A DNA stretch of 58,500 nt from Cryptomeria japonica. Taxonomy: Eukaryota > Streptophyta > Pinopsida > Cupressales > Cupressaceae. A program made the position numbers and the translations under genes. Under the pieces are notes generated by a model that was given only the letters and a program-made list of their open reading frames with translations, was not told the origin of the DNA and did no database searches. The stretch is from assembly GCF_030272615.1 (NCBI RefSeq), contig NC_081406.1, positions 214,124,997 to 214,183,496 of the forward strand, read 5' to 3'. Shown here piece by piece: positions 12,016-22,580 of this stretch. Positions within the stretch are counted from its first letter, which is position 1; each line of letters opens with the position of its first letter.

Positions 12016-12305
12016 ATGCATTTAGTATATTTCAGAGCTTTATCTTTTATCTAGATTGATGAGTTGGTGTTGCTCCTTTGTTGGAGTAGTCTATGTTTTG
12101 GGGAGAGAGATTCATGTTTCTATTTGGTTTTATGTTTTGAGATCTTTGGCATTGTTGTCAAAGAGCGAGAGAGATCATGTGAAAACATGCTTTTATCTAT
12201 CTTGATCTTAGAGGGAGTTTGTTGGTGATATCTTTTTTCTTTGCATTGACTATTTTTCACATTCATATGTTGCCATGAATGGAAAAGGGGGAGATTGTTG
12301 GAGAT
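12016..12305 (+). other. Copia copy 1 3' untranslated region and polypurine tract
   Basis: No coding signal. AAAAGGGGGAGA at 12283-12294 is the polypurine tract that primes plus-strand synthesis. A short direct repeat of GAGATTGTTG separates it from the LTR start at 12306. Confidence 0.7.
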
Positions 12306-13544
12306 TGTTGGAATTGTTGGTCATTGCTGCTGCTAGGATATGTTGTTGTCATTGATGTTAACATATTCCTATGATTTATTTCGGTGTGATTGGGAAGATT
12401 TTCTGATCCCGGTTTGCAGTTCTTTGTTTTACCATACTTTGTCGGTATTCCCTCCGAAATATTTAGGTGTGATTATATCTGGTGCTGATACCTTGGGATA
12501 TTTTTTTGGTTGGTCTTGTGTATCTTCATTTAAGATGGTTCATGATTTGGTTCTCTGTAAGTTATCTTTCTTCATGACTATTGTTGATTGGTTTATTTCT
12601 TGAGCTTCTAGACGTTGACAAATGAAGAATTGAAAAGTGGTGTTGTTGTAGCTATTCCAGATGATTATAACGTGCTTGTTGGTGTTTCCTAGTTGTGTCC
12701 TATTTTTTTGGCAATCCACACTGATTGTTGTGTAATTTTTTTGTGGTTTCTATCAAGCTATATTGATGTTTATGTTATGTGGTATTTCTGGTGGTGTAGC
12801 GTGTTGCAGTTGATTTTGGCGTGATTTTCGGTGGAGTTGATCATTTGGGAATTTGAATTAGGACCAGAATATGCTATGTAAATCAATATATTGGTCTGGT
12901 GGTTGATCCTAGTATCATGTGGTGTAATTTTGTAATTGAGGGTTGAGGGTTTAACTGACCTTGTTATCAAGGTTGACGAATTATATATATAGGTGAGTTA
13001 TTTATTTAGTTTGTGTGTCAATGTTGTGTCTGCATTAATAGAGAGATTTTTGTGTGCGAACAAGTGATTTATCATTTGATGCTGAGTTTAAGGTGAGATT
13101 GGTGCTACAGGGTAGACATTTGTGCTTAACCGGAACTCTAATTAGGCATTTGGATATGCTATTATTTTAGTTCATTTCTTCCAAATTGTAGTCCGTATCT
13201 TATTGTAAGTCAGTGAGACTTTCCTGAGGGTTGTAGGCTTCTAGGAAAATATCTTTTGAGCACTAAGCTCTAGGCAGTGTGCTTGAATGCATGTGAATTC
13301 CCCATTGTAATATTTTCACATACTACTACAGAGTATCATCTTACTCTAGGTAGGTTCCCTCCGTGATTTTTCCCTTAACTAGGTTTTCCATGTCAAAAAT
13401 CTTGGTGTTGTGTGTTGTGCTGTTAATTTTCTTATTTGATTATTGCTTCTGTTTGTTAGATTTGTTGTTGTGCTTAAAGTTTTATATTCCGATGAAGACT
13501 GATTCACCCCCCCTCTCAGTCTTCCTTCTTGGTTGTTGATAACA
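12306..13544 (+). repeat. Copia LTR 2 (central, shared)
   Basis: It starts TGTTGGAATTG and ends TTGATAACA. It acts as 3' LTR of copy 1 and 5' LTR of copy 2. It is 1239 bp and by eye roughly 85-90% identical to LTR 1. No target duplication flanks it. Confidence 0.9.
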
Positions 13545-13545
13545 A

Positions 13546-13560
13546 TTGGTATCAGAGCTA
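13546..13560 (+). promoter_or_regulatory. Primer-binding site of copia copy 2
   Basis: TTGGTATCAGAGCTA, one base after the LTR end, is a perfect initiator-Met tRNA primer site as found in many plant copia elements. Confidence 0.85.
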
Positions 13561-13600
13561 GATCCTCCGGTAGAAGCTTAATCTCTTGAGGAGATCTGAG

Positions 13601-16600
13601 ATGGCAACTCAAGGTATTCTCTTTAAGAAGCACAGTCTGAGGTTTGATGGAAGCAACTATACTATATGGAAGGAGGTGCATTTGAGATGTCTTGGACAAG
13701 ATTATTGGAAGATCACAAAGAATATCTATGTTGTTCCTCAGAATGGACCATCTGCTCATGATGAGGTTAAGGAAGAAAAATACAATATTAGAGTAGAGGA
13801 AGTATTGATTAGTGCCCTAATTGATTCAGAAATGACAAATATTATGGGACTTCAGACCGCACATGAGATCTGGGAGATTCTTGAGATCCTATATGAAGGT
13901 GATAATAGGTGGAAGTTGCTAAGTTGCAGAGCTTGAAATGAACATATGAGACATTGAAGATGGGAGATGATGAGAACATACATTCTTTTATGGCTAAGGT
14001 GAATGACCTTGTCCTAGGTATCAGATGTGCAAATAGAAGCATTGAGGAAGATGAAATTGTTTCCAAGGTGCTGAGATCTTTGCCTCATGTTTATAAACAT
14101 AAGGTTGTTTCTATTGATGAGATCTAAAGTGTGACTACAGTGACAAGAGATTTGTTGGTTGGAAATCTTGTTGCATTCGAGTTGAGTGAGTTTGGAGAAT
14201 CACATAGAAAGATTGAAACAACATTTAGAGCATCTGCCTCTATATTTGGTAAGAAAAAGTATGATCCTGATCAATGTAGAATATCCACATATGAGAGAGA
14301 AAGAAAAATTATTGAAGAGCAAGAAAGAGATCTTGATGAGCTTGAAGCACTGATTGCCTAGAGATAGCCTAAAGGTGTCGGTAAGTATGATGGAAAGTTT
14401 CCTTTGAAAATTTTCTCTTGTAATAAGATAAGACATTTTGCCTCTAGATGCCTGGAGAGAATGGATAAGTATGAAAGACATGATAAGTTTGATAAGCATG
14501 ATAGGAATTATAGATATGAGAAGCATGAGAAGTATGATTAGCCTTATAAGTCTAATCAAAAGTTTAGGAACTAGAAGAACTACTATTATGTTATAGATGA
14601 AGGTGCTACAGATGAGTAATCAGAAGGAGATGAAGTTGTGTTTATTGCCATTAAACATGATAGACCTATACCTATTGATTCCACTAGCTATTCCATTGAG
14701 GAAAAAAAATTGGCTGCTAAGGTAGAAGAAAAGGATATATGGGTGATTGATACAGGTTGTTCACATCATATGATCGGTGATAAAAGCAAATTTGTAAGCA
14801 TGGAAAGGCATGATGGTGGAATAGTTAGATTTGGAGATGACAAAGCTTGTCTAATTTGTGGGAGAGGTTCTATTTCTTTTATTGTTAAGAATAACATTGA
14901 TGATGTCTTCTATTTTGAAGGTTTAAAGCATACGATTTTGAGTGTTGCATAGATGGTGGATAAGGGTTATGATCTATAATTGAAGGATGGTAAATGCAAG
15001 ATCTTAAATGCCTTTGGTATAGAGATTGCATCAAGGAATAATATTGAAGGTAACATTTTTCATTTGAATGTTGGTGAGAAAAGTTGTTTGATTGCTAAGA
15101 TAGATGAGAGTTGGTTATGGCATAAAAGAATGTGTAATGCAAACTTTGATTCAATGATTAAGATTTGTTCTACACAAGATGTTAGAGATCTTCCTAAGAT
15201 TGTTAAGCCCACTAATTTGGTGTGCAGGGAATGTCAGTTGAGTAAGAAAACAAGAATTTCATTCAAGAGAAAACAATATACATCTGATGGACTACTAGAT
15301 CTTGTGCATACTGACCTATGTGGACATACAAATGTTAGAAGAGTGCAAGGTGATAGATATTTTATTTTGCTAATTGATGATTATTATAGGATGATGTGGG
15401 TTATCTTTTTGAAGGAGAAATCATAAGCATTGGAAAAAATTAAGATATTCAAACCAAAGATAGAAAATGAGTCTGGATTGAAGATGTTGCAAAGGAATTG
15501 ATTATGAGGAGACTTTTTCTCTAGTTTCTAGACTTGAAGCTATTAGACTGTTACCTACTAATGCTTCTTATAAAGATTCCAAGGTATATAAGATGGATGT
15601 CAAATCAACCTTTTTGAATGGTGATCTTGAGGAAGAAGTTTACATTGAATAGCCCGATGGATTGTCACTATCAGAAGATGGAGACATGGTGTGCAAGTTA
15701 AAGACAGCTCTTTATGGATTAAAACAAGCTCCTAGAGCTTGGTATGCTAGATTAGATAAATACTTATTGAAATTGGTATTTACTAAAGGTGCTGCTGATA
15801 GTAATATATATTTCAAGATCAAAAATGTTAACATCCTGATGGTTGAAGTCTTTGTTGATGATATTATCTTTGTGGTGATGATGACTTGAGTATGAAGTTT
15901 GCTGGTGATATGCATAAATAATTTGAGATGTCTATGATTGGTGAGATGAAATTTTTCTTAGGTTTGGAGATTACATAGATAGGAAAAGCTAATCAGAGTT
16001 TATATAGACCTATGGTTGGTGGAATGCTATATCTTACTCAGACTAGGCCTGATATTATGCATGTTGTGTGTATGGCTGCTAGATATCAAGCTGATTTGAA
16101 GGAGAGTCATGTCACTGTTGTTAAGAGGATTTTCATATATCTAAGGGGAACTATAAATTATGGTTTATGGTACCCAAGGAATGATGATTTCATGATGTGT
16201 GCCTAGACTGATGCTGATTGGGCCGATGATGTAGATGATCAGAAGAGCACTATCAGTGGATTATTATTTTTGGGTAAGAAGGTGGTGTCATGGGCTAGCA
16301 AGAAACAAGATTTAGTGTCCTTGTCTACTGTTGAAGCTGATTACATTGTTGCTAGTAGTAATTGCACTCAGGTGATTTGGATGAAGCAAATGTTGAAAGA
16401 TATAAGAGTTATTCATGATAAGCCTACTATTATATATTGTGATAATTCCAGTGCTATCAACATGTCAAAAAATCTAGTGCAACATTCAAAGACTAAGCAT
16501 ATATCAATCAAATATCATAACTTGAGAGAGCAAGTCAAAGAAGAGAAGGTGAAGTTAGAGTATGTATCTACAAAGGAACAAATAGTTGATATTTTCACTA

Positions 16601-16674
16601 AGCCTTTGCTTGCAAATACATTTGTCTATTTGAGAGACTAGTTAGGGGTATCCAAACCTCCGGATGAGAACTAG
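13601..16674 (+). pseudogene. Copia Gag-Pol polyprotein, copy 2, internally deleted
   Basis: The ATG at 13601 starts MATQGILFKKHSLRFDGSNY, matching copy 1. A one-base frameshift lies near 13905. The zinc knuckle near 14415 has lost its first Cys (IFSCNKIRHFASRC) but keeps the His that copy 1 lost. The protease motif is WVIDTGCSHHM near 14740. The integrase finger and start of its core follow to about 15430. Near 15488 about 1.0 kb is missing relative to copy 1 (9710-10700), which removes the rest of integrase and the start of reverse transcriptase. Reverse transcriptase resumes with FVDDIIF near 15850; a frameshift near 15875 and a 130-bp deletion near 15990 follow. RNase H (STVEADY, YCDNSSAI) ends at 16674. 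Three TAG stops (14572, 15650, 15976) are shared with copy 1. Confidence 0.9.
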
Positions 16675-16977
16675 ATGAATTGAGTTGCATCGATTTGGCA
16701 GATTTTAGAGCTTTATCTTTTATCGAGATTGATGAGTTGGTGTTGTTCCTCTGCTGGAGTAGTTTGTGTTTTGGGGAGAGAGATTCATGTTTCTGTTTGG
16801 TTTTATGTTTTGAGATCTTTGGCATTGTTGTCAAAGGGGGTGAGAGATCATGTGAAAAACTGCTTTATCTAGCTTGATCTTACGGGGAGTTTGCTGGTGA
16901 TATCTTCTTTCTTTGCATTGACTATTTTTCATATTCATATGTTGCCATCAATGTCAAAGGGGGAGATTGTTGGAGAT
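16675..16977 (+). other. Copia copy 2 3' untranslated region and polypurine tract
   Basis: Aligns with 12016-12305. The polypurine tract CAAAGGGGGAGA lies at 16955-16966, followed by the same TTGTTGGAGA spacer seen before LTR 2. Confidence 0.7.
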
Positions 16978-18199
16978 TGTTGGATATGGTTGGTCATTGT
17001 TGCGGCTAGGATATGTTGTTGTCATTGATGTTAACATATTCCTATGATTTATTTTGGTGTGATTCAGAAGATTTTTTGATTCCGATTTGGAGTTCTTTGT
17101 TTTGCCATACTATGTTGGTATTCGCTCCAGAATAGTTCGGTGTGATTAGGTCTGGTGCTGATACCTTGGGATATTGTTTTGGTTGGTCTTGTGTATCTTC
17201 ATTTCAAATGGTTCATGATTTGGTTCTCAACAAGTAATCTTTCTTCATGATAGTTGCCGATTGGTTGTGTTCTTGAGCTTCTAGACGTTAACAGATGAAA
17301 ATTTGAAAAGTGGTGTTGGTGCAACTTTTCCAGATGATTCTAACGTGCTTGCTAATGTTTCCTAGTTGAGTCCTTTTTTTTGGGTAATTCGCATTGATTG
17401 TTGTGCAAGTCTTTGGTGGTTTCTATCAACTGGTATTTTTGGTGGTGTAGCGTGTTGCAGTTGATGTTGGCGTGATTTCCGATGGAGTTGATCATTTTGG
17501 AATTTGAATTAGGACCATGCTATTCTATGTAAATTATTATATTGGTTTGGTGGTCGATCTTTGTATCGTGTGATATAATCTAGTAATTGAGTGTTGAGGG
17601 TTTAGCCAACCTTCTTATCAAGGTTGAATGAATTATATATATAGGTGAGTTATTCATGTAGTTTGTGTGTCAATGTTGTGTCTGCATTAACATAGAGATA
17701 TTTGTGTGTGAACAAGTGATTTATCATTTGATGTTGAGTTTGAGGTGAGATTGGTGTTGAAGGGTAGACATCTATGCTTAACTGGAATTGTATTCAGGCA
17801 TTTGGCGATGCTATTCTTTTAGTTTACTTCTTTTGGATTTTAGTTTGAATCTTATTGTAAGTTAGTGAGACTTCCTTGAGGGTTGTAGCCTTCTGGGCAA
17901 ACATCTTTTGAACACTGAGCTCTAAGCTTTGTGCCTGAATGCATGTGCATTGCCCATTGTAATATTTTCACATACTATTACAGAGTATCATCTTATTGTG
18001 GGTATCCCACTGTGGTTTTTCCCTTAACCGGGTTTTCCACGTCAAAAATCTTGGTGTTGTGTGTTGTGTTGTTAATTTGCTTATCTGATTATGGTTGTTA
18101 TTTGTTAGATCTATTGTTGTGCTTAAAGTTTTATATCTGGGTGAAGATTGATTCACCCCTCATCCCCCTGTCTGTCTTCCTTCTTGGTTGTTTCTAACA
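16978..18199 (+). repeat. Copia LTR 3 (right)
   Basis: It starts TGTTGGATATGG and ends TTTCTAACA, followed by the duplication CATGG. It is 1222 bp. Compared with LTR 1 and LTR 2 it lacks a short block near 17435. Confidence 0.9.
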
Positions 18200-18204
18200 C
18201 ATGG

Positions 18205-18532
18205 ATGATGCATGCTCTTTCTCTTTTTATGTGATCATTTGTGTTCTTGAGATGACATTTTTCAAGAATGATATCAATGGTTGAGACATTTTAATTATTA
18301 AGGTCTCTTCAACTAGTTGATTTGAAGTCTTGTTTTTAGTATCAACCCCTTGTGTTATGTGTTCTTGCATGTGATTTTGTAAGTTAAGATCCTAAGATTG
18401 GGGGCTTGGTTCCTCAAAATTAGTGAAGTCTTTTCTCCTTGTGATTGCGCTCCTATTTTCTCCTCTCTCTCATCTTTCTACTTTACTGAGAGTATGCCTA
18501 TAAGCTCATACTCCACTAAAGTGGTGGCTAAA
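18205..18532 (+). other. 3' internal end and polypurine region of the interrupted element
   Basis: This resumes the element broken at 6537. TAAGATCC, then GGGGGCTTGGT, and the final ATACTCCACTAAAGTGGTGG-type segment with GCTAAA match 52785-52918 of the intact relative. Both end in a G-rich tract immediately before the 3' LTR. No coding signal. Confidence 0.65.
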
Positions 18533-19597
18533 TATAACTAATAAATATTTAATTCAATATTATGGGACTTATTCCACTTTATTATATCATTACACTCTTA
18601 TTTGGGTCCTTAAATCTAGGTGTTCCCTTTATCATTTTATCTCGATTTATCCTTAATCCTACCCTAATTTTAACTCTCAAATCATATTTCATGTATCTAC
18701 ACATCTTGGTTTGAGCCACCGAGTTGGATTTATCATTAGAATCACAATAGTTTGTGTCCCTAGAAATTTGAAAAAAGTGGTCGGGACCAAAGCGCCTGAC
18801 ATTCTGGTCCTATGCTTTTTCCCTTGAATTTGGGAGGATGATTGGGTGGTCTTATCCTACTCAAATTTAGCTCTGTGTGAAAATATATTAATTTTAAGTT
18901 GGCCTAAAGGTGATCTCAATTATGAAATCTCTGTATAAGGCATCCTTATCAACTTGTTTTGAATATCTGTGTGAAAATATATTAATTTTAAGTCGGCCTA
19001 AAGGTGATCTCAATTATGAAATCCCTGTATATCTTTCCATTATTTATTTTAGTATTTGTATTATTTCATTCAAGGATAATTCCTAAATTGGGGTCTGACT
19101 TAGGAAATCCCCTATTCCCAAAAATTTCCACCTTCTTTATGTGTGTAGGAAATAGTTGCGAAGCTATGATTCTCAAGATCGACATTATTCATAGAGATGA
19201 ATAGGTTCCCCTTTAGATGCCAAAAAGTGCGGAGGACCAAAGCGACGAGGATTTTGGTCTCGACAAATCAGGAGCTCGTTTTGGGAACAGATCTCTAAAT
19301 ACTCATATATTACTTAGATCCTGGTTTGTGGCTCTGTTTGACGATTGTAGCTCATTATTCATTCATATTACTTCAATTCTACCACATTCACCCTAATTTC
19401 AACATCTTTACAATTCAAATTAAAATGAGGGAATCAAATCTTAACCAGTGAATCTAATAAGAATTCTTAGCCGTATCCTTGTTGATTTGAGGCTAGATCT
19501 ATTAGGTTCACCCCTCTTTAATGTAGTGGTCCTTAAGCCTAAAATTAGCAGTTTCTACTACATCTCATGGTGGAAACCCTAATTTTTAACCATTACA
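18533..19597 (+). repeat. 3' LTR of the interrupted element
   Basis: It begins TATAAC, where the 5' copy has TGTAGC, and ends TTACA before the duplication AAATC. It is 1065 bp. It lacks about 110 bp near the start and about 260 bp in the middle relative to 1844-3146. It also carries a near-tandem duplication of a 65-70 bp segment (18853-18925 and 18968-19032). Confidence 0.8.
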
Positions 19598-19602
19598 AAA
19601 TC

Positions 19603-19845
19603 AAATCTATTAAATTCTATTATGAATGTCTAAGATCAGATCTAAAAAATAAGTTAGAAATGATGTAACCCATAAATCAAGTTAACCAAAATAAATTAAG
19701 GTTTTTATGTATTTAATCTTTAAATTTATGTCATTTTATTAAAAAATATAATCTATGAGTGCAAATTTAAAAATTAAAATGCTCACAAATAAGATCTAAG
19801 AACACAAATAAAAAACACTAGTATAAGGAGTCGAGTTCACCAAAA
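19603..19845 (-). other. Leader of the antisense TR-GAG-like element
   Basis: Read on the minus strand, TTTTGGTGAACTCGAC at 19845-19830 is the primer-site position. The A/T-rich stretch after it, with TTCTTAGATC and TTGTGAGCA, has the style of the leader at 3164-3550. No coding signal. Confidence 0.5.
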
Positions 19846-21068
19846 TGTAATGGTAAAAATTAGGGTTTCACCAATTGAGGTAACAAAACAACTAATTTTT
19901 CTTAAAAGAAAATTACATTGAAAGAGGGATGGAACTAATAGATCTAGGCTTGATCCCTCTAGGGAAAATCTCTAAAATAATGATTAGGTTCCACCTCGGT
20001 TAGGGGTTTTATTCGCACTTTGTAAGTTGAATGGTGAAAAATACTGAAATTAGGGTAAATGGGTGAATATTGAAGAGATCGGGCGTAAATAGTAAGCTAC
20101 AATCGTTGCACAAAGATACCAACCTAGATCTAAGCATAATACAATTTTTCAAATTTGTTCCCTGAAGTTCAACCTTATTTTTTGAGTTTGTGTTATTGAT
20201 CACCCTGGTCCTTTGAATTTCTTATCGTCAAAAGGTGAACCTCTTTGTCTCTGCAGTGAATCATGTCGATCATCCTAAATGCAATTCTATACCTATTTCC
20301 TACACACAAAAAGAAGGGGGAAATTTTTGAGAATAGGGGTTTTCCTAAGTCAAACCAAGGTTTAGGAATTAATCTTGAATGAAATAATGCAAACACTGAA
20401 ATAAATATTGGAAAGATATACCTCAGACTTGCAATTTCTAATGATGATGCTTTGTTCTTTGAATATAATCACATGTATGTTGTATGAAATGACATGAACA
20501 TGACAAAACACTAATCACACACACATGCTTGCATAGGAATGATGTAATTTTTATCCACAATGGTTGAATGATGAATATGCAACCTTGAAGATCTCTAAAA
20601 ATACTTGATAATGAATGCTTCACAGATGCAAGAATGCTTTAGGTTAGATATAGATGGAGACTTTGATCCAAAATGAATTGATATAATATCCTTATATAGG
20701 GGTATCTAGGTGAATTACCAATTAGGCCGACCTCCAATGGTCATGTAGAGCCATGGGGATCAAATCTTACTAGGGAGATATAGCACCTACTATATTTTAA
20801 ATTGGGGCCAGATTAGGAGGGACCATGGCACTAGGCACCATGGTCCAGTCCAGGGTGCTCCATGCCCTGATACCTCTCCAATCAGGGCCCACATAATGTC
20901 AAAATAGGATGAGTGCCCCATGATAGGACCCACAAAAGGTTGTTCATGGCCTAAAAGCTGGCGAATAGGCACAAAATGGGCCTAGAAAGGTGATGAGGAT
21001 AGGATATGCTAAAGTAGTGGCACAAACATGATGTGCAAATTATCCCGGTGATAATTTACGACACTACA
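19846..21068 (-). repeat. 5' LTR of an antisense element of the same family
   Basis: On the minus strand it starts TGTAGTGTCG at 21068 and ends CCATTACA at 19846. It is 1223 bp. It shares long blocks with 1844-3146, for example the reverse complement of the segment around 2520-2580. It has a GC-rich palindromic box at 20820-20846. The element at 1844-19597 sits inside its internal region, 243 bp past this LTR. Confidence 0.75.
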
Positions 21069-21400
21069 GATCCGAAGGATTTGTACTATGAAAGTTGCTC
21101 CAATGGATATAGAAGACTATAATGAATAGTTCTAGACTTTAAACAACTTAGAACCCTAGGACTATTATGCCTAGTGCTAGTGTCCTCGTCTTCTGGCTCT
21201 AGATTTTAAGGACAACTAACCAGATTCATGCTTAGACCATCCCCAACATCAATTGTTCTTTGAACAACATTTGGACTCTATTGCCTAGCACTTTAACCCT
21301 ACCAAATTAGCTCTAAATTTTAGTATTTAAAGTTCCTCTCTATATCTCATTTCTAATTTTTCTTTCCTTTTCTATTTTTTTATATTGTATCTTTTGTACT
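21069..21400. other. Unassigned flank
   Basis: No coding or repeat family recognised. It ends in a T-rich stretch at 21340-21400. Confidence 0.3.
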
Positions 21401-21403
21401 TAC

Positions 21404-21663
21404 TTAATGCTACTCGTACTGGTGGTATGGGTACTTATGCTATTGGTTCTTCTACTGGTTTGACTGTTGCTGTTGCTGGATCAAGGTAGCTAGCTGGTTC
21501 AATGGGCACTATTGCTTCTACTTGTTCTACCTCCACCTGTACTTGTGTGGGTTCTGGTCCGGATGGATCTGGTTCTGTAGGGTATGGTCCTGCTACTGGA
21601 TCTACTGCTGCACCTGCCTTTGCTTATGGATATGCACCTCTTATTGAATTTAGCTTTCTCTAG
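21404..21663 (+). pseudogene. Gly/Ser/Thr-rich low-complexity ORF remnant
   Basis: The plus frame from about 21411 reads TRTGGMGTYAIGSSTGLTVA, one TAG at 21487, then a Cys/Thr-rich and Gly/Ser-rich stretch ending in a TAG near 21661. Codons GGT, TCT and ACT dominate. The composition suggests a Gly-rich N-terminal region of a gypsy Gag lying upstream of the remnant at 21850-22580, but no domain confirms this. The lone stop is TAG. Confidence 0.3.
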
Positions 21664-21849
21664 CCTAGTTCATTGCACACACTCAACCAATCACTATCAC
21701 CCACAATTCACTAAGTATGTGATTCATACACAACTTGGTTGTTTATTGTGGATAACAACCAATCCCACTCACATTCCTAATGTTGTATGGGAGAAGGATT
21801 TGATCTAGGTTAATACATTGTAAGTCTAGGATCACTTTTCCCACACATC

Positions 21850-22580
21850 ATGAACTTTTAAACAAAGGATTAAGGAAAAGATGGATAACTATCAAGATAA
21901 GTAACCTATTTCTCCTATTGAGGTTGCACATATGTTATTTGACTTACCTATCTCAATTCAATAGATAATGGTGGAATCAACTTTTTTTTATCTCCTAATA
22001 GATTAAAGGAAATTCCTATAAGAATTAGTTATATGGCTAAGCCTTGGTCAAACAACTATGAAACTAGTCTAGAGCTTACTTAGAGAAATGTCTATTTAAA
22101 GTCAAATATAATTTACTCACTTTCTCAAAATAAAAAATAAAAAAAATGTAGTCCAATTAGATTCTTACGATGTTATTCTAAGAATGAATTGGATTTGGTA
22201 GCATAGGGAAAAAGTGAACTATATTGACAAATCAATCAATGTCTAGATGATTATGGGAATGCAACCAAAATTTAAGGTGTTCAAAATAACATTAAGCTCA
22301 AGCATATCTTTGAAATGCAATTGAAAAGACAAAAGGAAATGTTTTTAGATGTTTGCAGTTAAAATTCAATAGGTAGATAAGCCTATTAAGTCATCTGATT
22401 TGAATGATATATGATTCCTTAATTCATAAAATTTGTACAAAGTCAATGAAATTCATTAAAGAAAGTTCAAGAATCAGATATCTAGAAATTTCCTTTATTT
22501 GTTTAGGAAATATTTCTTATGGAGTTACCTAGGCTACCTCTAAAGAGAGGCTTCACTTCCTTGATTGACAAATTATGTAA
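21850..22580 (+). pseudogene. Ty3/gypsy protease and RT-linker remnant
   Basis: Around 22150-22260 the frame reads YDVILRMNWIW, a TAG, then HREKVNYIDKSI, the usual C-terminal end of gypsy retropepsins (DVILGMDWL...H.A...). After a frameshift, 22253-22375 gives DDYGN, a stop, GVQNNIKLKHIFEMQLKR, matching the linker to reverse transcriptase. Near 22525-22560 a LPRLPLKRG-type segment matches the LPPKR start of gypsy RT. The sequence upstream of 22140 is too decayed to assign. Several stops and at least two frameshifts are present. The RT core is missing; the downstream sequence is unrelated AT-rich DNA. Confidence 0.65.

Larger units (their letters stand above)
6543..18199 (+). mobile_element. 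Tandem Ty1/copia array: LTR-internal-LTR-internal-LTR
   Basis: Three same-orientation LTRs (6543-7782, 12306-13544, 16978-18199) enclose two copia internal regions (7783-12305 and 13545-16977). The whole array is flanked by one 5-bp duplication, CATGG, at 6538-6542 and 18200-18204. No duplication flanks the central LTR, whose upstream side is directly the polypurine tract of the first copy. So one integration event, or one element later expanded, explains the block. Both copies are dead. The second has also lost about 1.0 kb between integrase and reverse transcriptase and about 130 bp near 15990. The array interrupts the element at 1844-19597. Confidence 0.9.
1844..19597 (+). mobile_element. 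Gag-only-type LTR retrotransposon (TR-GAG-like), interrupted by a copia array
   Basis: This element starts TGTAGCG at 1844 and ends TTACA at 19597. It is flanked by the 5-bp duplication AAATC at 1839-1843 and 19598-19602. Its two LTRs (1844-3146 and 18533-19597) are clearly related in the same orientation. Its inside spans 3147-6537 plus 18205-18532; everything between is a later copia insertion with its own duplication. The LTR ends, the sequence after the 5' LTR and the 3' polypurine region resemble those of the element at 46310-54169, so the two belong to one family. No reverse transcriptase, RNase H or integrase is visible in its own internal sequence. It would have depended on enzymes supplied by another element. 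Confidence 0.85.
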
